NCBI GenBank assembly: GCA_026706895.1
Contig: JAPOXW010000004.1
Location: 35,253 to 99,252, forward strand
Direction of reading: 5' to 3'
Origin: Gammaproteobacteria bacterium
Lineage (GTDB): Bacteria > Pseudomonadota > Gammaproteobacteria > Poriferisulfidales > Poriferisulfidaceae
Length of the DNA stretch: 64,000 nt
Positions within the stretch are counted from its first letter, which is position 1, and each line of letters opens with the position of its first letter. Under the pieces are notes generated by a model. The model was not told where the DNA came from and did no database searches. It worked only from the letters and a program-made list of their open reading frames with translations. A program made the translations under genes and the position numbers. Positions 1 through 7,683 of this stretch are shown one piece after another.

Positions 1-3000
1 GACATTTTTCGCCCAACCCCCACCGGCTCCGAGAACATCGCCGTACGAGAATCCACCACAGGCAGCCAAGCCTGAGGCATCGTCCAGAAGATGCGGATTC
101 TGCTGAAGATCGTTCATGTGCAGGTCCCTGCAGACGAAACCGGCTCGGGAAAACGCGGCCGCCATCTCGAATTGTCCGTTGACGCCCTGCTCCCTGAGAA
201 TCGCGACGGTAGGCGCTGTGCCGGCTTGGATATAAGGGGCAGCGGGGTTTTCCTCTATTTCATAGGACAATTTGGAGAAAAGCGGCGGAGTATCCCATTT
301 CTTCCTGTTTTCATGCTCGTTGCGCGCACATCCCTCATGATCCCGGCGACGGGCGATCTCGTAGCTGGTTCGGCCCCACAACTGCTCAAGCTCGGGTAAT
401 GGCCAAACCCCGATTTCCTCACCCTGGCATCGCAATCGAAGCATCGGCTCGGTATCGAGGGTTCCGGTCGACTCGCATGTGAGCCCGGCTTCCTTGAGCC
501 GGTCCATGATCTCCTGCACCTGTGTGCTCCGAACCTGCAATACTGCGCCAATCTCCTCGTTAAACAGGTAGTCCAACACCTCGTCCGCTTCGACTGGAAA
601 ATCTATTTCCAGACCCATGCGCCCAGCAAAGGCGCATTCACAAAGGCAAGCCAGCAGCCCTCCATCTGAGCGGTCGTGATAGGCCAGAATCGCATCTTCG
701 TCCAATAACGCCTGAATCTGATCGAAAAAAGCGGCCAAAAGCGACGGGTCGTCCACGTCTGGAGTCTCTGATCCGGTCTGGCCGTAGACCTGTGCCAATG
801 CCGAACCGCCGAGACGCCGTTTGGAACTCAAGGACACCAGCAACAAGCACGAATCGACCATGTCTTGTAATTGCGGCGTGACATGCTGGCGTACGTCCTC
901 TACCGGGGCAAACGCCGAAACAACCAGCGAGACCGGAGAAGTCACTTGCTTGCCTTCCCAGGTTGCCTGCATGGACAAGGAATCCTTGCCAACCGGGATC
1001 GCGATGCCAAGCTTGGGACACAAGTCCATGCCAACCGACTCGACCGCTTCATACAGTCCGTAAAGCGCCTCTGCTTCGGAACCCGCAGCCATCCAGTTCG
1101 CGGACAGGCGAATCCGGGCCCGGTCGAGCACTTTCACGCTGGCTAGATTGGTGAGGGCTTCTGCCACCGCCATGCGCGCGGAAGCCGCTGGGCGATGGAC
1201 GGCCAGGGCCGGTCTCTCCCCCATCGCCATGGCTTCCCCCTTGATCCCTTCGAAATCACAGGCCGTCACTGCCGCATCCGCAACCGGAACCTGCCAGGGC
1301 CCAACCATCTGATCCCGGACTGTCAAGCCCCCGACCGAGCGGTCCCCAATCGTAATAAGGAAAGACTTGGAGCCCACGCAAGGCAATGTCAGTACACGCT
1401 CTATTGCTTCCGGGGTTTCAACGTCCCTCAGGTCCAGCGGCACATCCGGCCAATCTACCGAAGGCACGGCTATCTCCATCTTGGAGGATTCCCCGAACAA
1501 GAGCGTCAAGGGTACGTCTGCCGCAGTTTCTCCGAAATGTGAATCCCTCAAGCGCAATTGACCGTCAGCAGCTGCCTGCCCAACTATCGAGAATGGGCAC
1601 CGTTCCCTACGGCACAGTTCGGAAAAGCTCTCAAGCGCTTCCGGCCGGATCGTGAGCACATAACGCTCCTGTGACTCATTGCACCAAATTTCCCGTGGTG
1701 ACATCCCGCTGTCTGCACATGGGATCTCGCGCAAATCCAACTCTGCGCCACCCGGTTCCCCGTCAATCAGTTCCGGAATGGCATTGGAGAGCCCGCCAGC
1801 ACCCACATCATGCAAAGCCAGAATCGGATTGTCTGTTCCCCATGCCGTGCATTGCTCAATGACTTCTTGGGCGCGACGCTGCATTTCAGGATTGCTGCGC
1901 TGTACCGAAGCGTAATCCAGTTCCTCGTCTCCCGCTCCCGTATGCTGCGATGATGCGGCCCCACCCCCCAAACCAATCAGCATGGCCGGTCCTCCCAAGA
2001 CCACGATCAAGGCTCCCTCGGGAATTGGCTGTTTCTGCACATGACCCTCGCGGATGCTGCCGACGCCGCCCGCGATCATGATTGGCTTGTGGTAGCCGAA
2101 TGTCTTACGCCCCGTCGGTGCAGGTGCCTCGCTTTCCAGGGTGCGAAAGTACCCAGTCAGGCATGGCCGGCCAAACTCGTTATTGAAAGAAGCTGCCCCG
2201 GTCGGGCCTTCGATCATGATGTCCAGCGGTCGAGCCATGCGAGGCGGATGCTCCCGGGACAAATCCTCCCAAGGCCGTGGCCATGTGTCGAAGTTGAGAT
2301 TCGATACCGTGAATCCGCATAGACCTGCCTTCGGGCGCCCTCCCCGGCCACAGGCGGTCTCATCGCGAATCTCTCCCCCGCTACCCGTCGCAGCACCCGG
2401 GAATGGAGAAATGCCCGTCGGGTGGTTATGGGTCTCCACTTTGATGACCATTCCGTAGTCGTCGACGACGGCCCCCCACGCGCGAGTCTCCGGATCAACC
2501 GCGAAACGGCGGCTACGACCGAGATCAAGCACCGCGGCATTGTCGCGGTAGGCCGACAGAGTCCCATCCGGTGACACGGCATGCGTATGCTGGATCATTT
2601 CGAATAAACTCTTCGGCATTGATTTTCCATCAATCGTCCAGCGGGCATTGAAAATCTTGTGCCGGCAGTGCTCAGAATTAACTTGGGCGAACATCATCAA
2701 TTCGGCATCCGTGGGGTCACGTCCAAGCCTGTGATAGGCCTGGATCAAGTATTCGATGTCGGTTTCGGAGAGCGCTAGGCCGTATACTTGGTTAGCCTCG
2801 CGCAAGGCCTGGATCGGACTAGAGGCTAGGGAAATCCTTTCAAGCGGTGCAGGTTCCGGGTGTGCGAAAAGTTCGCTGCACTGCTCTATATCAGACAAGA
2901 TCGACTCGGTCATCCGGTCGTGCAGGAGAGTAATCTGCTCTGGAGGAACAACTTCCGTCCCCTGCAAGCGATATTCGACTCCCCGTTCCACTCGCAGAAC

Positions 3001-3303
3001 GGCGGTCAGCCCGCAATTCCGAATAATTTCAGTAGCCTTGCTGGACCATGGCGAGATCGTGCCGAGTCGCGGGACAACAAGGATTGAGGGGCCTGAAGTC
3101 GGCTCGCCCGCATCCGGTGCATAGTTCAGGAGCTCGGCGAGGATTTTTTCCTCAGTTGAGCCGAGGACCCGCTCACAGTCCACAAAATGCAGGAAACGTG
3201 CGCTGGAAACCTGCCCGCGACCGTGCGCTTGCAGGCGGACATTGAGCCTGTGCCGGGAATGATCGGTCAGCGCCTTGCCGCCGGGGTAAGTGCAAACGGA
3301 CAT
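1..3303 (-). CDS. purL: Phosphoribosylformylglycinamidine synthase, C-terminus cut by window edge
   Basis: Large single-chain FGAM synthase of de novo purine synthesis. It converts FGAR, glutamine and ATP to FGAM in the cytoplasm. The ORF track misses it because the stop lies outside the window; I translated the minus strand directly. Diagnostic stretches are PRLGTISPWSSKATEI near the N-terminus, NSEHCRHKIFNA, KVETHNHPTGISPFPGAATG in the synthase domain, and ACGGFSYGDVLGAG with the glutaminase nucleophile Cys at the left edge. The frame of the start and of the left edge agree, so I see no frameshift. About 1101 codons are present of a usual ~1290. The chosen start (MSVCTYPGGKALTD) best matches the length of the E. 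coli N-terminus; an upstream in-frame ATG at 3354 is possible. It is transcribed divergently from ssrA. Confidence 0.96.
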   Translation of the reverse strand, partial: MSVCTYPGGKALTDHSRHRLNVRLQAHGRGQVSSARFLHFVDCERVLGSTEEKILAELLNYAPDAGEPTSGPSILVVPRLGTISPWSSKATEIIRNCGLTAVLRVERGVEYRLQGTEVVPPEQITLLHDRMTESILSDIEQCSELFAHPEPAPLERISLASSPIQALREANQVYGLALSETDIEYLIQAYHRLGRDPTDAELMMFAQVNSEHCRHKIFNARWTIDGKSMPKSLFEMIQHTHAVSPDGTLSAYRDNAAVLDLGRSRRFAVDPETRAWGAVVDDYGMVIKVETHNHPTGISPFPGAATGSGGEIRDETACGRGGRPKAGLCGFTVSNLNFDTWPRPWEDLSREHPPRMARPLDIMIEGPTGAASFNNEFGRPCLTGYFRTLESEAPAPTGRKTFGYHKPIMIAGGVGSIREGHVQKQPIPEGALIVVLGGPAMLIGLGGGAASSQHTGAGDEELDYASVQRSNPEMQRRAQEVIEQCTAWGTDNPILALHDVGAGGLSNAIPELIDGEPGGAELDLREIPCADSGMSPREIWCNESQERYVLTIRPEALESFSELCRRERCPFSIVGQAAADGQLRLRDSHFGETAADVPLTLLFGESSKMEIAVPSVDWPDVPLDLRDVETPEAIERVLTLPCVGSKSFLITIGDRSVGGLTVRDQMVGPWQVPVADAAVTACDFEGIKGEAMAMGERPALAVHRPAASARMAVAEALTNLASVKVLDRARIRLSANWMAAGSEAEALYGLYEAVESVGMDLCPKLGIAIPVGKDSLSMQATWEGKQVTSPVSLVVSAFAPVEDVRQHVTPQLQDMVDSCLLLVSLSSKRRLGGSALAQVYGQTGSETPDVDDPSLLAAFFDQIQALLDEDAILAYHDRSDGGLLACLCECAFAGRMGLEIDFPVEADEVLDYLFNEEIGAVLQVRSTQVQEIMDRLKEAGLTCESTGTLDTEPMLRLRCQGEEIGVWPLPELEQLWGRTSYEIARRRDHEGCARNEHENRKKWDTPPLFSKLSYEIEENPAAPYIQAGTAPTVAILREQGVNGQFEMAAAFSRAGFVCRDLHMNDLQQNPHLLDDASGLAACGGFSYGDVLGAGGGWAKNV

Positions 3304-3367
3304 GAAAATGACGGTCGGAGGATCGGTTCGTACGGACAAGCAAGCGAACTCCATGCCTATTATCTCG

Positions 3368-3373
3368 TATAAT
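3368..3373 (+). promoter_or_regulatory. -10 element (TATAAT) of the ssrA promoter
   Basis: A perfect TATAAT lies 15 nt upstream of the mature tmRNA 5' end, which leaves room for a short leader removed by RNase P. No good -35 hexamer is visible 16-18 nt upstream, so only the -10 is claimed. Confidence 0.6.
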
Positions 3374-3388
3374 GGGTTCAGATGACTT

Positions 3389-3745
3389 GGGGGTGACCTG
3401 GCTTCGACGGCGGTTACTGAATCCAAGGCGCATGCCGAGGCGGCAACAACCTCGTAAAAAACGGTTGCGAAAAAATTAGTTGCCAACGACGACAACTACG
3501 CACTAGCCGCTTAATCTCGGCTAGTCATCCTTCCGGGAGATGCTTGTGAATCCCGATCTGGATGTCGACTACACAAGATCGCCGTTCGGTCTGTCTGGAG
3601 CCGGAAGGTTAAATCAAACATGCAGGCTGGCGGTCATCGGGCCCTGTCCGTCGGGTGTTGACCGTAAGACAAAGACGGTGCTAAGCATGTAGAGCCGAAG
3701 AGGAGGAACTGCCGGACGCGGGTTCGATTCCCGCCACCTCCACCA
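3389..3745 (+). ncRNA. ssrA: tmRNA (transfer-messenger RNA), one-piece
   Basis: Trans-translation RNA that rescues stalled ribosomes and tags the nascent peptide for proteolysis. The 5' end GGGGGTGACCTGGCTTCGACGG and the 3' end GGTTCGATTCCCGCCACCTCC-A-CCA form a tRNA-like acceptor (seven pairs, one G-U) and T arm with an encoded CCA. The tag reading frame begins at the resume codon GCC at 3482 and reads ANDDNYALAA then TAA (3482-3514), one residue different from E. coli ANDENYALAA. The length of 357 nt is normal. It is a one-piece form, with no sign of circular permutation. ssrA 3' ends are common integration sites and an AT-richer restriction-modification block follows directly. Confidence 0.97.
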
Positions 3746-3868
3746 CAAATTGAACGGTGTTTAGCAGTTCCACGTCGGTCCCATCAGGCTCATCCTTGAT
3801 TTCGATTACATCATCCACTTACTCATCATCACCCATTTCAGATTCGCATCGTCGGGCTGGGTTCCCTG

Positions 3869-4057
3869 CTAGTGCTGTGTGCTGCGTCCTTGCTCCAGCT
3901 CTAGCCGTTGTCGTTCCGCTTCCATGCTGGTCTTGAGCATTCCCCTAAAGATCTGGCTGACGGCCTCATCCACTGTTATCCCCCGTTGATCTGCCATTTC
4001 TTTCAGCAACTCGTAATCGTCAGGATGCAGGGTTAGGGTGACGTGTCGATTTGCCAT
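3869..4057 (-). CDS. Small ribbon-helix-helix-like protein (62 aa)
   Basis: Short acidic/basic protein starting MANRHVTLTLHPDDYELLKEMA. An N-terminal beta-strand-like segment followed by two predicted helices (DYELLKEMADQRG, VDEAVSQIFRGML) is the look of CopG/Arc-type ribbon-helix-helix DNA-binding proteins, often antitoxins or autorepressors. AGGAA is present a few bases before the ATG. It lies about 100 nt downstream of the restriction endonuclease on the same strand. No partner toxin is recognisable. It could regulate the restriction-modification genes or be an orphan antitoxin; that is inference. Confidence 0.6.
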   Translation of the reverse strand: MANRHVTLTLHPDDYELLKEMADQRGITVDEAVSQIFRGMLKTSMEAERQRLELEQGRSTQH

Positions 4058-4158
4058 GATTGATTCCTGGTGTCGGGTTTGGTGGGGAGATGGTTTGGAC
4101 TCGCCTATGATTTAAAGTCAGTCAGAAGCTTTCTCTCGTGTCCGATATCCGGATTGGT

Positions 4159-5115
4159 CTATAGAGGAAGCAACCGCAATTTATGGAAAAACAGTTCTTC
4201 CACAAATTTGTTCCAACCCTCTTCAGTGCTCAGCAAATCATATAAGTTGAAGTCCGTGATCCTCATCTGATTCAACTCCTTTCTCATCGAAGGAGTAATC
4301 ACGCCCAATATGGCCATGTTCTCTGTCCGTGCAGGTGTCTGATCAAAACTTTTCTTAATGGCGCCCAACCGTTCCAATGCGCCTGCGGGGTCAGTTCCCC
4401 CTTTGATTTCTATTGTAACTTCCGGAATCCAATCTCCCTCCTGTTCCTTCTGTTTCTCAAACAATATGTCGGGTTCGGATCCAAAACGCATGCGCAGGTT
4501 TTTTGCTTCGCCCAAAACGAAAAACAGATGCTCCTCATACATTGGAATATTCATCGCGTCAATCCAATCAAGCAATTTCCCTTGAATTGCGTTTTCTGCT
4601 CTTTTCCCGATTAAGTTACGTATTTTTCCATCCTGAGTAATGGCAATCGCCGACAGGAGGTTCCGATAACCGTCTTCGAGAGTCCATTGCTCCGTTGCCT
4701 CGATAATCGCTGAAAGCATTTCGTTGTATAGACACGCAACACGTTGACAAGCATCCAACTTTACCTTGTGTCCCAAATACCCAGAACTCTCCCAAGCATC
4801 GACATTGGTTCTTGCAATGCTCTTCACCAGTTTTAGAGACAAGGTCGCCATGCCGCGGTAGTACAGAGAAGTTTCAGGGTGTCGCCGTAGCAAGGTCGGA
4901 TGGGCAAACACCCTTTTTGCTTCTATTTGCAGGCTTCGGACATGTTCCCATGCAGATTTCGAGATTCCCAACGTCTCCAGCCCGTCGCCCAAGTAATCTA
5001 GATCCTCCTCAAATTTATTTACCAATCTACGAACGAAGAGGTCGTCTCGGCGTTTTATGGCTTTAGACAAAACCAAAGCGCGCTCTCGGGCACCGTCCCG
5101 TTGCGAATCAGCCAT
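4159..5115 (-). CDS. Type II restriction endonuclease, PD-(D/E)XK type
   Basis: 318-residue protein encoded directly after a DNA methyltransferase, with an 8-base overlap, the standard layout of a type II restriction-modification system. It carries a PD-(D/E)XK-like catalytic set: EPD at residues 214-216 and EIK at 236-238 within EVTIEIKGGTDP. The N-terminal two thirds is helical and basic. Size, lack of obvious helicase or HNH parts and an N4-type methyltransferase neighbour make an XcyI-like (CCCGGG) enzyme one possibility, but I cannot confirm the family or recognition site. The start ATG lies inside the methyltransferase stop region, implying translational coupling. Base composition is visibly more AT-rich than purL and the downstream genes. 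Confidence 0.7.
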   Translation of the reverse strand: MADSQRDGARERALVLSKAIKRRDDLFVRRLVNKFEEDLDYLGDGLETLGISKSAWEHVRSLQIEAKRVFAHPTLLRRHPETSLYYRGMATLSLKLVKSIARTNVDAWESSGYLGHKVKLDACQRVACLYNEMLSAIIEATEQWTLEDGYRNLLSAIAITQDGKIRNLIGKRAENAIQGKLLDWIDAMNIPMYEEHLFFVLGEAKNLRMRFGSEPDILFEKQKEQEGDWIPEVTIEIKGGTDPAGALERLGAIKKSFDQTPARTENMAILGVITPSMRKELNQMRITDFNLYDLLSTEEGWNKFVEELFFHKLRLLPL

Positions 5116-6556
5116 CCACTTTTACCCAGTGATACACGCATTTTCGGATTTCTTTCCGGCCAAATTTCCCCATCTGCTGACTAGAGTTTCCCTTGCCCCG
5201 CGCCAGTATCCAGATCGCGTTGCAATGGAATCCAAATTGCTCGGCAAAGTCCGACAGAATCAGATCAACCGGAACTTCTTCTCCATGATATTGCACATTG
5301 TCGTTAATCATGAACACACTTCCACCAGGCATCACAACGCGCCCGAGCTCATACGTGACCAAGGCCATTTCCGTGAAATAATTTTCAATCAGGTTAATGA
5401 TGTTCCGATTGCTCAGTTCCTCAGCGTGCTCCCGGAGAGTCGACAACACCTCCTGCAATGCAGGATGTTCATCGACTGCTCGAAATACTTGGTGAATCTC
5501 TGCTGCGTCTTGGTACGTGGCAAGGAGTGATTCTCGTTTTGAACGATTTTCAACTGTTGCCGATAGCAGGGCTTGCCGCAATGCTTTGACTTGGCTATCG
5601 TCATAGTCTAGATAGACCAACTCCAATGCGTATGTTCGAGTGTAATCGTAGCGGTTGGCATAAGGGGGAGAGGTCACGACACAGTCATACTCATTATCCG
5701 GGAGTTTCTTCAGTTCCGTGAGGCTGGAACCTGTAATTAACGTAGGGTTCGGACCGGAATAGTGCTCTTTCAGGAAAGAAAAATCCTCTTCGATTTCCCT
5801 CAACCGGGCAGCTAGTACTGTCGAAAAATCCGGTATTTCCCCCTTGTCTAGTTTTGCTGATACATTTCGGCCAGAACGCGAATCCCAACGTAAGAATTGT
5901 CCATCCTTACGTGTGTAACTGGCTTCCTCCAAACTGCTCAGGCATGCTAGATTGAGAACCGTTGCAAGGACCGGATTGTCCAGTTTGGCGATAAATTCGC
6001 GGGCATTTGCAATTTCCCGGTCCGCTTGACTGGAAAAGGCCTTTTCAGTAATCGGGATGTGCTTGAGTATGTATTGCTTATTGCAATTTAGTTTCGATGT
6101 CGCATGAAGCATTTTCTGAGAAACTGCACGAAATTCCTCATGAGACAGCCCGTTTGCTGCATGAGCGACTGACTGGGCAATCAAATTACCCAACGGCAAA
6201 ATCTCGATTCCGGTTCCCCGGAGACCCATGCCCATTGCGGTCAAGGCTGTCGTTCCCGCTCCAGAAAATGGATCTAGTACCTGTTTTCCGTTTGCTGACT
6301 CAATAAGTTTCTGTACAAGGGCGGAAGAAAATCCTTCCTTGTATTTCATCCAACGGAATCCAGCGACGCTTTTATTGCCTTGGTACGAGACAAGTTTCCT
6401 AGTGAAATAAGAATTGACTGAAATGCGATCTTTATAGTGTTGAAGCAAGGCTGCGCGAGCGGATATTGGACCACTGTCTGGAGAAAATGTGGCGGAAAAA
6501 GTTGCAGCCATCATAAAAAGTGGCACTTGTGCCGAGGCCCAATCTACTAGAATCAA
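5108..6556 (-). CDS. DNA methyltransferase, probably N4-cytosine type, of a type II R-M system
   Basis: SAM-dependent DNA methylase protecting host sites from the downstream nuclease. Motif I is DPFSGAGTT (residues 95-103) and the catalytic motif IV is TSPPY (295-299). SPPY is typical of N4-cytosine methylases, whereas N6-adenine enzymes more often have DPPY/NPPY. The ~190 residues between motifs I and IV probably include the target-recognition part. The listed start is a TTG preceded by AAGGTG. In-frame ATGs at 6514 and 6511 lack a good ribosome site but would reduce the 125-base overlap with the upstream small gene, so the start is uncertain. The C-terminus overlaps the restriction gene by 8 bases. 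Confidence 0.85.
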   Translation of the reverse strand: MILVDWASAQVPLFMMAATFSATFSPDSGPISARAALLQHYKDRISVNSYFTRKLVSYQGNKSVAGFRWMKYKEGFSSALVQKLIESANGKQVLDPFSGAGTTALTAMGMGLRGTGIEILPLGNLIAQSVAHAANGLSHEEFRAVSQKMLHATSKLNCNKQYILKHIPITEKAFSSQADREIANAREFIAKLDNPVLATVLNLACLSSLEEASYTRKDGQFLRWDSRSGRNVSAKLDKGEIPDFSTVLAARLREIEEDFSFLKEHYSGPNPTLITGSSLTELKKLPDNEYDCVVTSPPYANRYDYTRTYALELVYLDYDDSQVKALRQALLSATVENRSKRESLLATYQDAAEIHQVFRAVDEHPALQEVLSTLREHAEELSNRNIINLIENYFTEMALVTYELGRVVMPGGSVFMINDNVQYHGEEVPVDLILSDFAEQFGFHCNAIWILARGKGNSSQQMGKFGRKEIRKCVYHWVKVDG

Positions 6557-6851
6557 TTGTACCGCACCTTGCCTGATTACCCGATTTAATCCCTAAAAGA
6601 GAGCATCTTTGCCGCCCGATTTCTGCATAGAGATTTGGAATTGCATCACAAGCTTTATCGGCCTGTGTCGCCATGTCAGGGCTTGGGTTCCTGCCGAAGA
6701 GAAAACATTTCAATTCTTTCAGGTCTAACAGGATTGCCATTTGCGTATGTGATTGGCTCCAGAATTGGCATCGGGAAAGTTCGTTATCGTGCGCTAATGC
6801 TGGGCTGGCGATGGCCAGTAGTAGGATGAATGGCAAGGTTGGTCTGGTCAC
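6432..6851 (-). CDS. Putative secreted small Cys-containing protein, unknown function
   Basis: A GTG start is preferred over the longer listed ORF because GGAG sits 6 nt upstream and the next residues form a clean Sec signal peptide (TLPFILLLAIASPALA, cleavage after ALA). The predicted mature part has several Cys residues (SRCQFW, LKCFLF, DKACDA, QRCSLL), suggesting disulfides in the periplasm. The last ~40 residues overlap the methyltransferase 5' end, so the true C-terminus or the methylase start may be misplaced. I do not recognise a family. It follows the next gene by 11 nt, so the two are likely cotranscribed. Confidence 0.5.
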   Translation of the reverse strand: MTRPTLPFILLLAIASPALAHDNELSRCQFWSQSHTQMAILLDLKELKCFLFGRNPSPDMATQADKACDAIPNLYAEIGRQRCSLLGIKSGNQARCGTIDSSRLGLGTSATFYDGCNFFRHIFSRQWSNIRSRSLASTL

Positions 6852-6862
6852 GGAATCTCCGA

Positions 6863-7159
6863 TTAGCTTTGTGGGGAGTTTGATTGTTGGAATGTATCCA
6901 AGACCCATGCCGCTAATTTTCTTCCATGCAGATCTTCATTTCTCAATGGCTCATAGCAGGGAAACTCGAGGCTATTTGATTGGCTATAAAACGACACCTG
7001 AAAATGATTTACAGGTTCTATTTCGCTTCGGTCGATAGATTTCAGCCATTCCTTCGTTAACTCGGCCACATCTTCCTCACTATCGCTGGTTATAAAATTG
7101 ACTAGCCTCAGCCTAGCTCCGGCGATCTCGACATGACAAATATGTTTGTAAAGGTTCAT
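6863..7159 (-). CDS. Hypothetical small protein (98 aa)
   Basis: The ORF track gives 155 codons, but the ATG of MNLYKHICHVEIAG has AAGGA at 9 nt spacing and a 98-residue product looks more natural. The product has alternating hydrophobic/charged segments (RLRLVNFITSDSEEDVAELTKEWL) and no signal peptide or membrane segment. It resembles no family I recognise. It is the first gene of the minus-strand run that includes a secreted protein and the restriction-modification genes, and it is divergent from fdxA. Confidence 0.5.
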   Translation of the reverse strand: MNLYKHICHVEIAGARLRLVNFITSDSEEDVAELTKEWLKSIDRSEIEPVNHFQVSFYSQSNSLEFPCYEPLRNEDLHGRKLAAWVLDTFQQSNSPQS

Positions 7160-7359
7160 AAGCATTGTTCCTTTGTCGTTGAAAGAGCCGCCATCATACC
7201 TGAAGGGAATCCGGGAGAATGTACTAGAGTGGTTGATCTCGTTGCCTATTCCTCCGGCCCCTAAATCAGTAGACAACCCCGCTTTGGAGTGCTTTTGCGT
7301 CATCTCAATCCGATATACTGTGCTCCACACTGATCTCTCTGTATAACCTTGATCAACTC

Positions 7360-7683
7360 ATGACGTTCGTCGTTCTTGAAGACTGCATCAAATGTAAATA
7401 CACCGACTGCGTGGAAGTCTGCCCGGTTGAATGTTTCCACGAGGGTCCGAATTTTCTGGTAATCGACCCCGAAGAGTGCATCGATTGCGCCCTGTGTGTG
7501 CCGGAATGCCCGATCGACGCCATCGTGCCAGAAAAAGACATCCCCAAGGATCAGCTGGAGTTCCTCCAGATTAACGCAGACCTGGCGAGCGAATGGCCGG
7601 AAATCAGCCGCCAGAAGCCTCCTCCGCCCGATGCAGACGAGTGGCACGGCAAGCCTGGGAAAAGAGCACTGCTCGAGCTCTGA
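7360..7683 (+). CDS. fdxA: Seven-iron ferredoxin (3Fe-4S/4Fe-4S)
   Basis: 107-residue cytoplasmic electron carrier of the FdxA/FdI family. The first cluster ligands are in [18 protein letters not shown] and the second in [16 protein letters not shown]. The extra C-terminal ~45 residues ([17 protein letters not shown]...) are characteristic of the 7Fe type rather than the short 2[4Fe-4S] ferredoxins. The stop codon is immediately followed by the start of the next gene (TGA-ATG), suggesting coupling with the iron-sulfur nuclease downstream. Confidence 0.95.
   Translation: MTFVVLEDCIKCKYTDCVEVCPVECFHEGPNFLVIDPEECIDCALCVPECPIDAIVPEKDIPKDQLEFLQINADLASEWPEISRQKPPPPDADEWHGKPGKRALLEL

Noticed and set aside
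3746-7360. Direct repeat of the ssrA 3' end (attR) in the R-M block
   Set aside because: Scanned for a copy of CCGCCACCTCCACCA; none found, so no att site is claimed.
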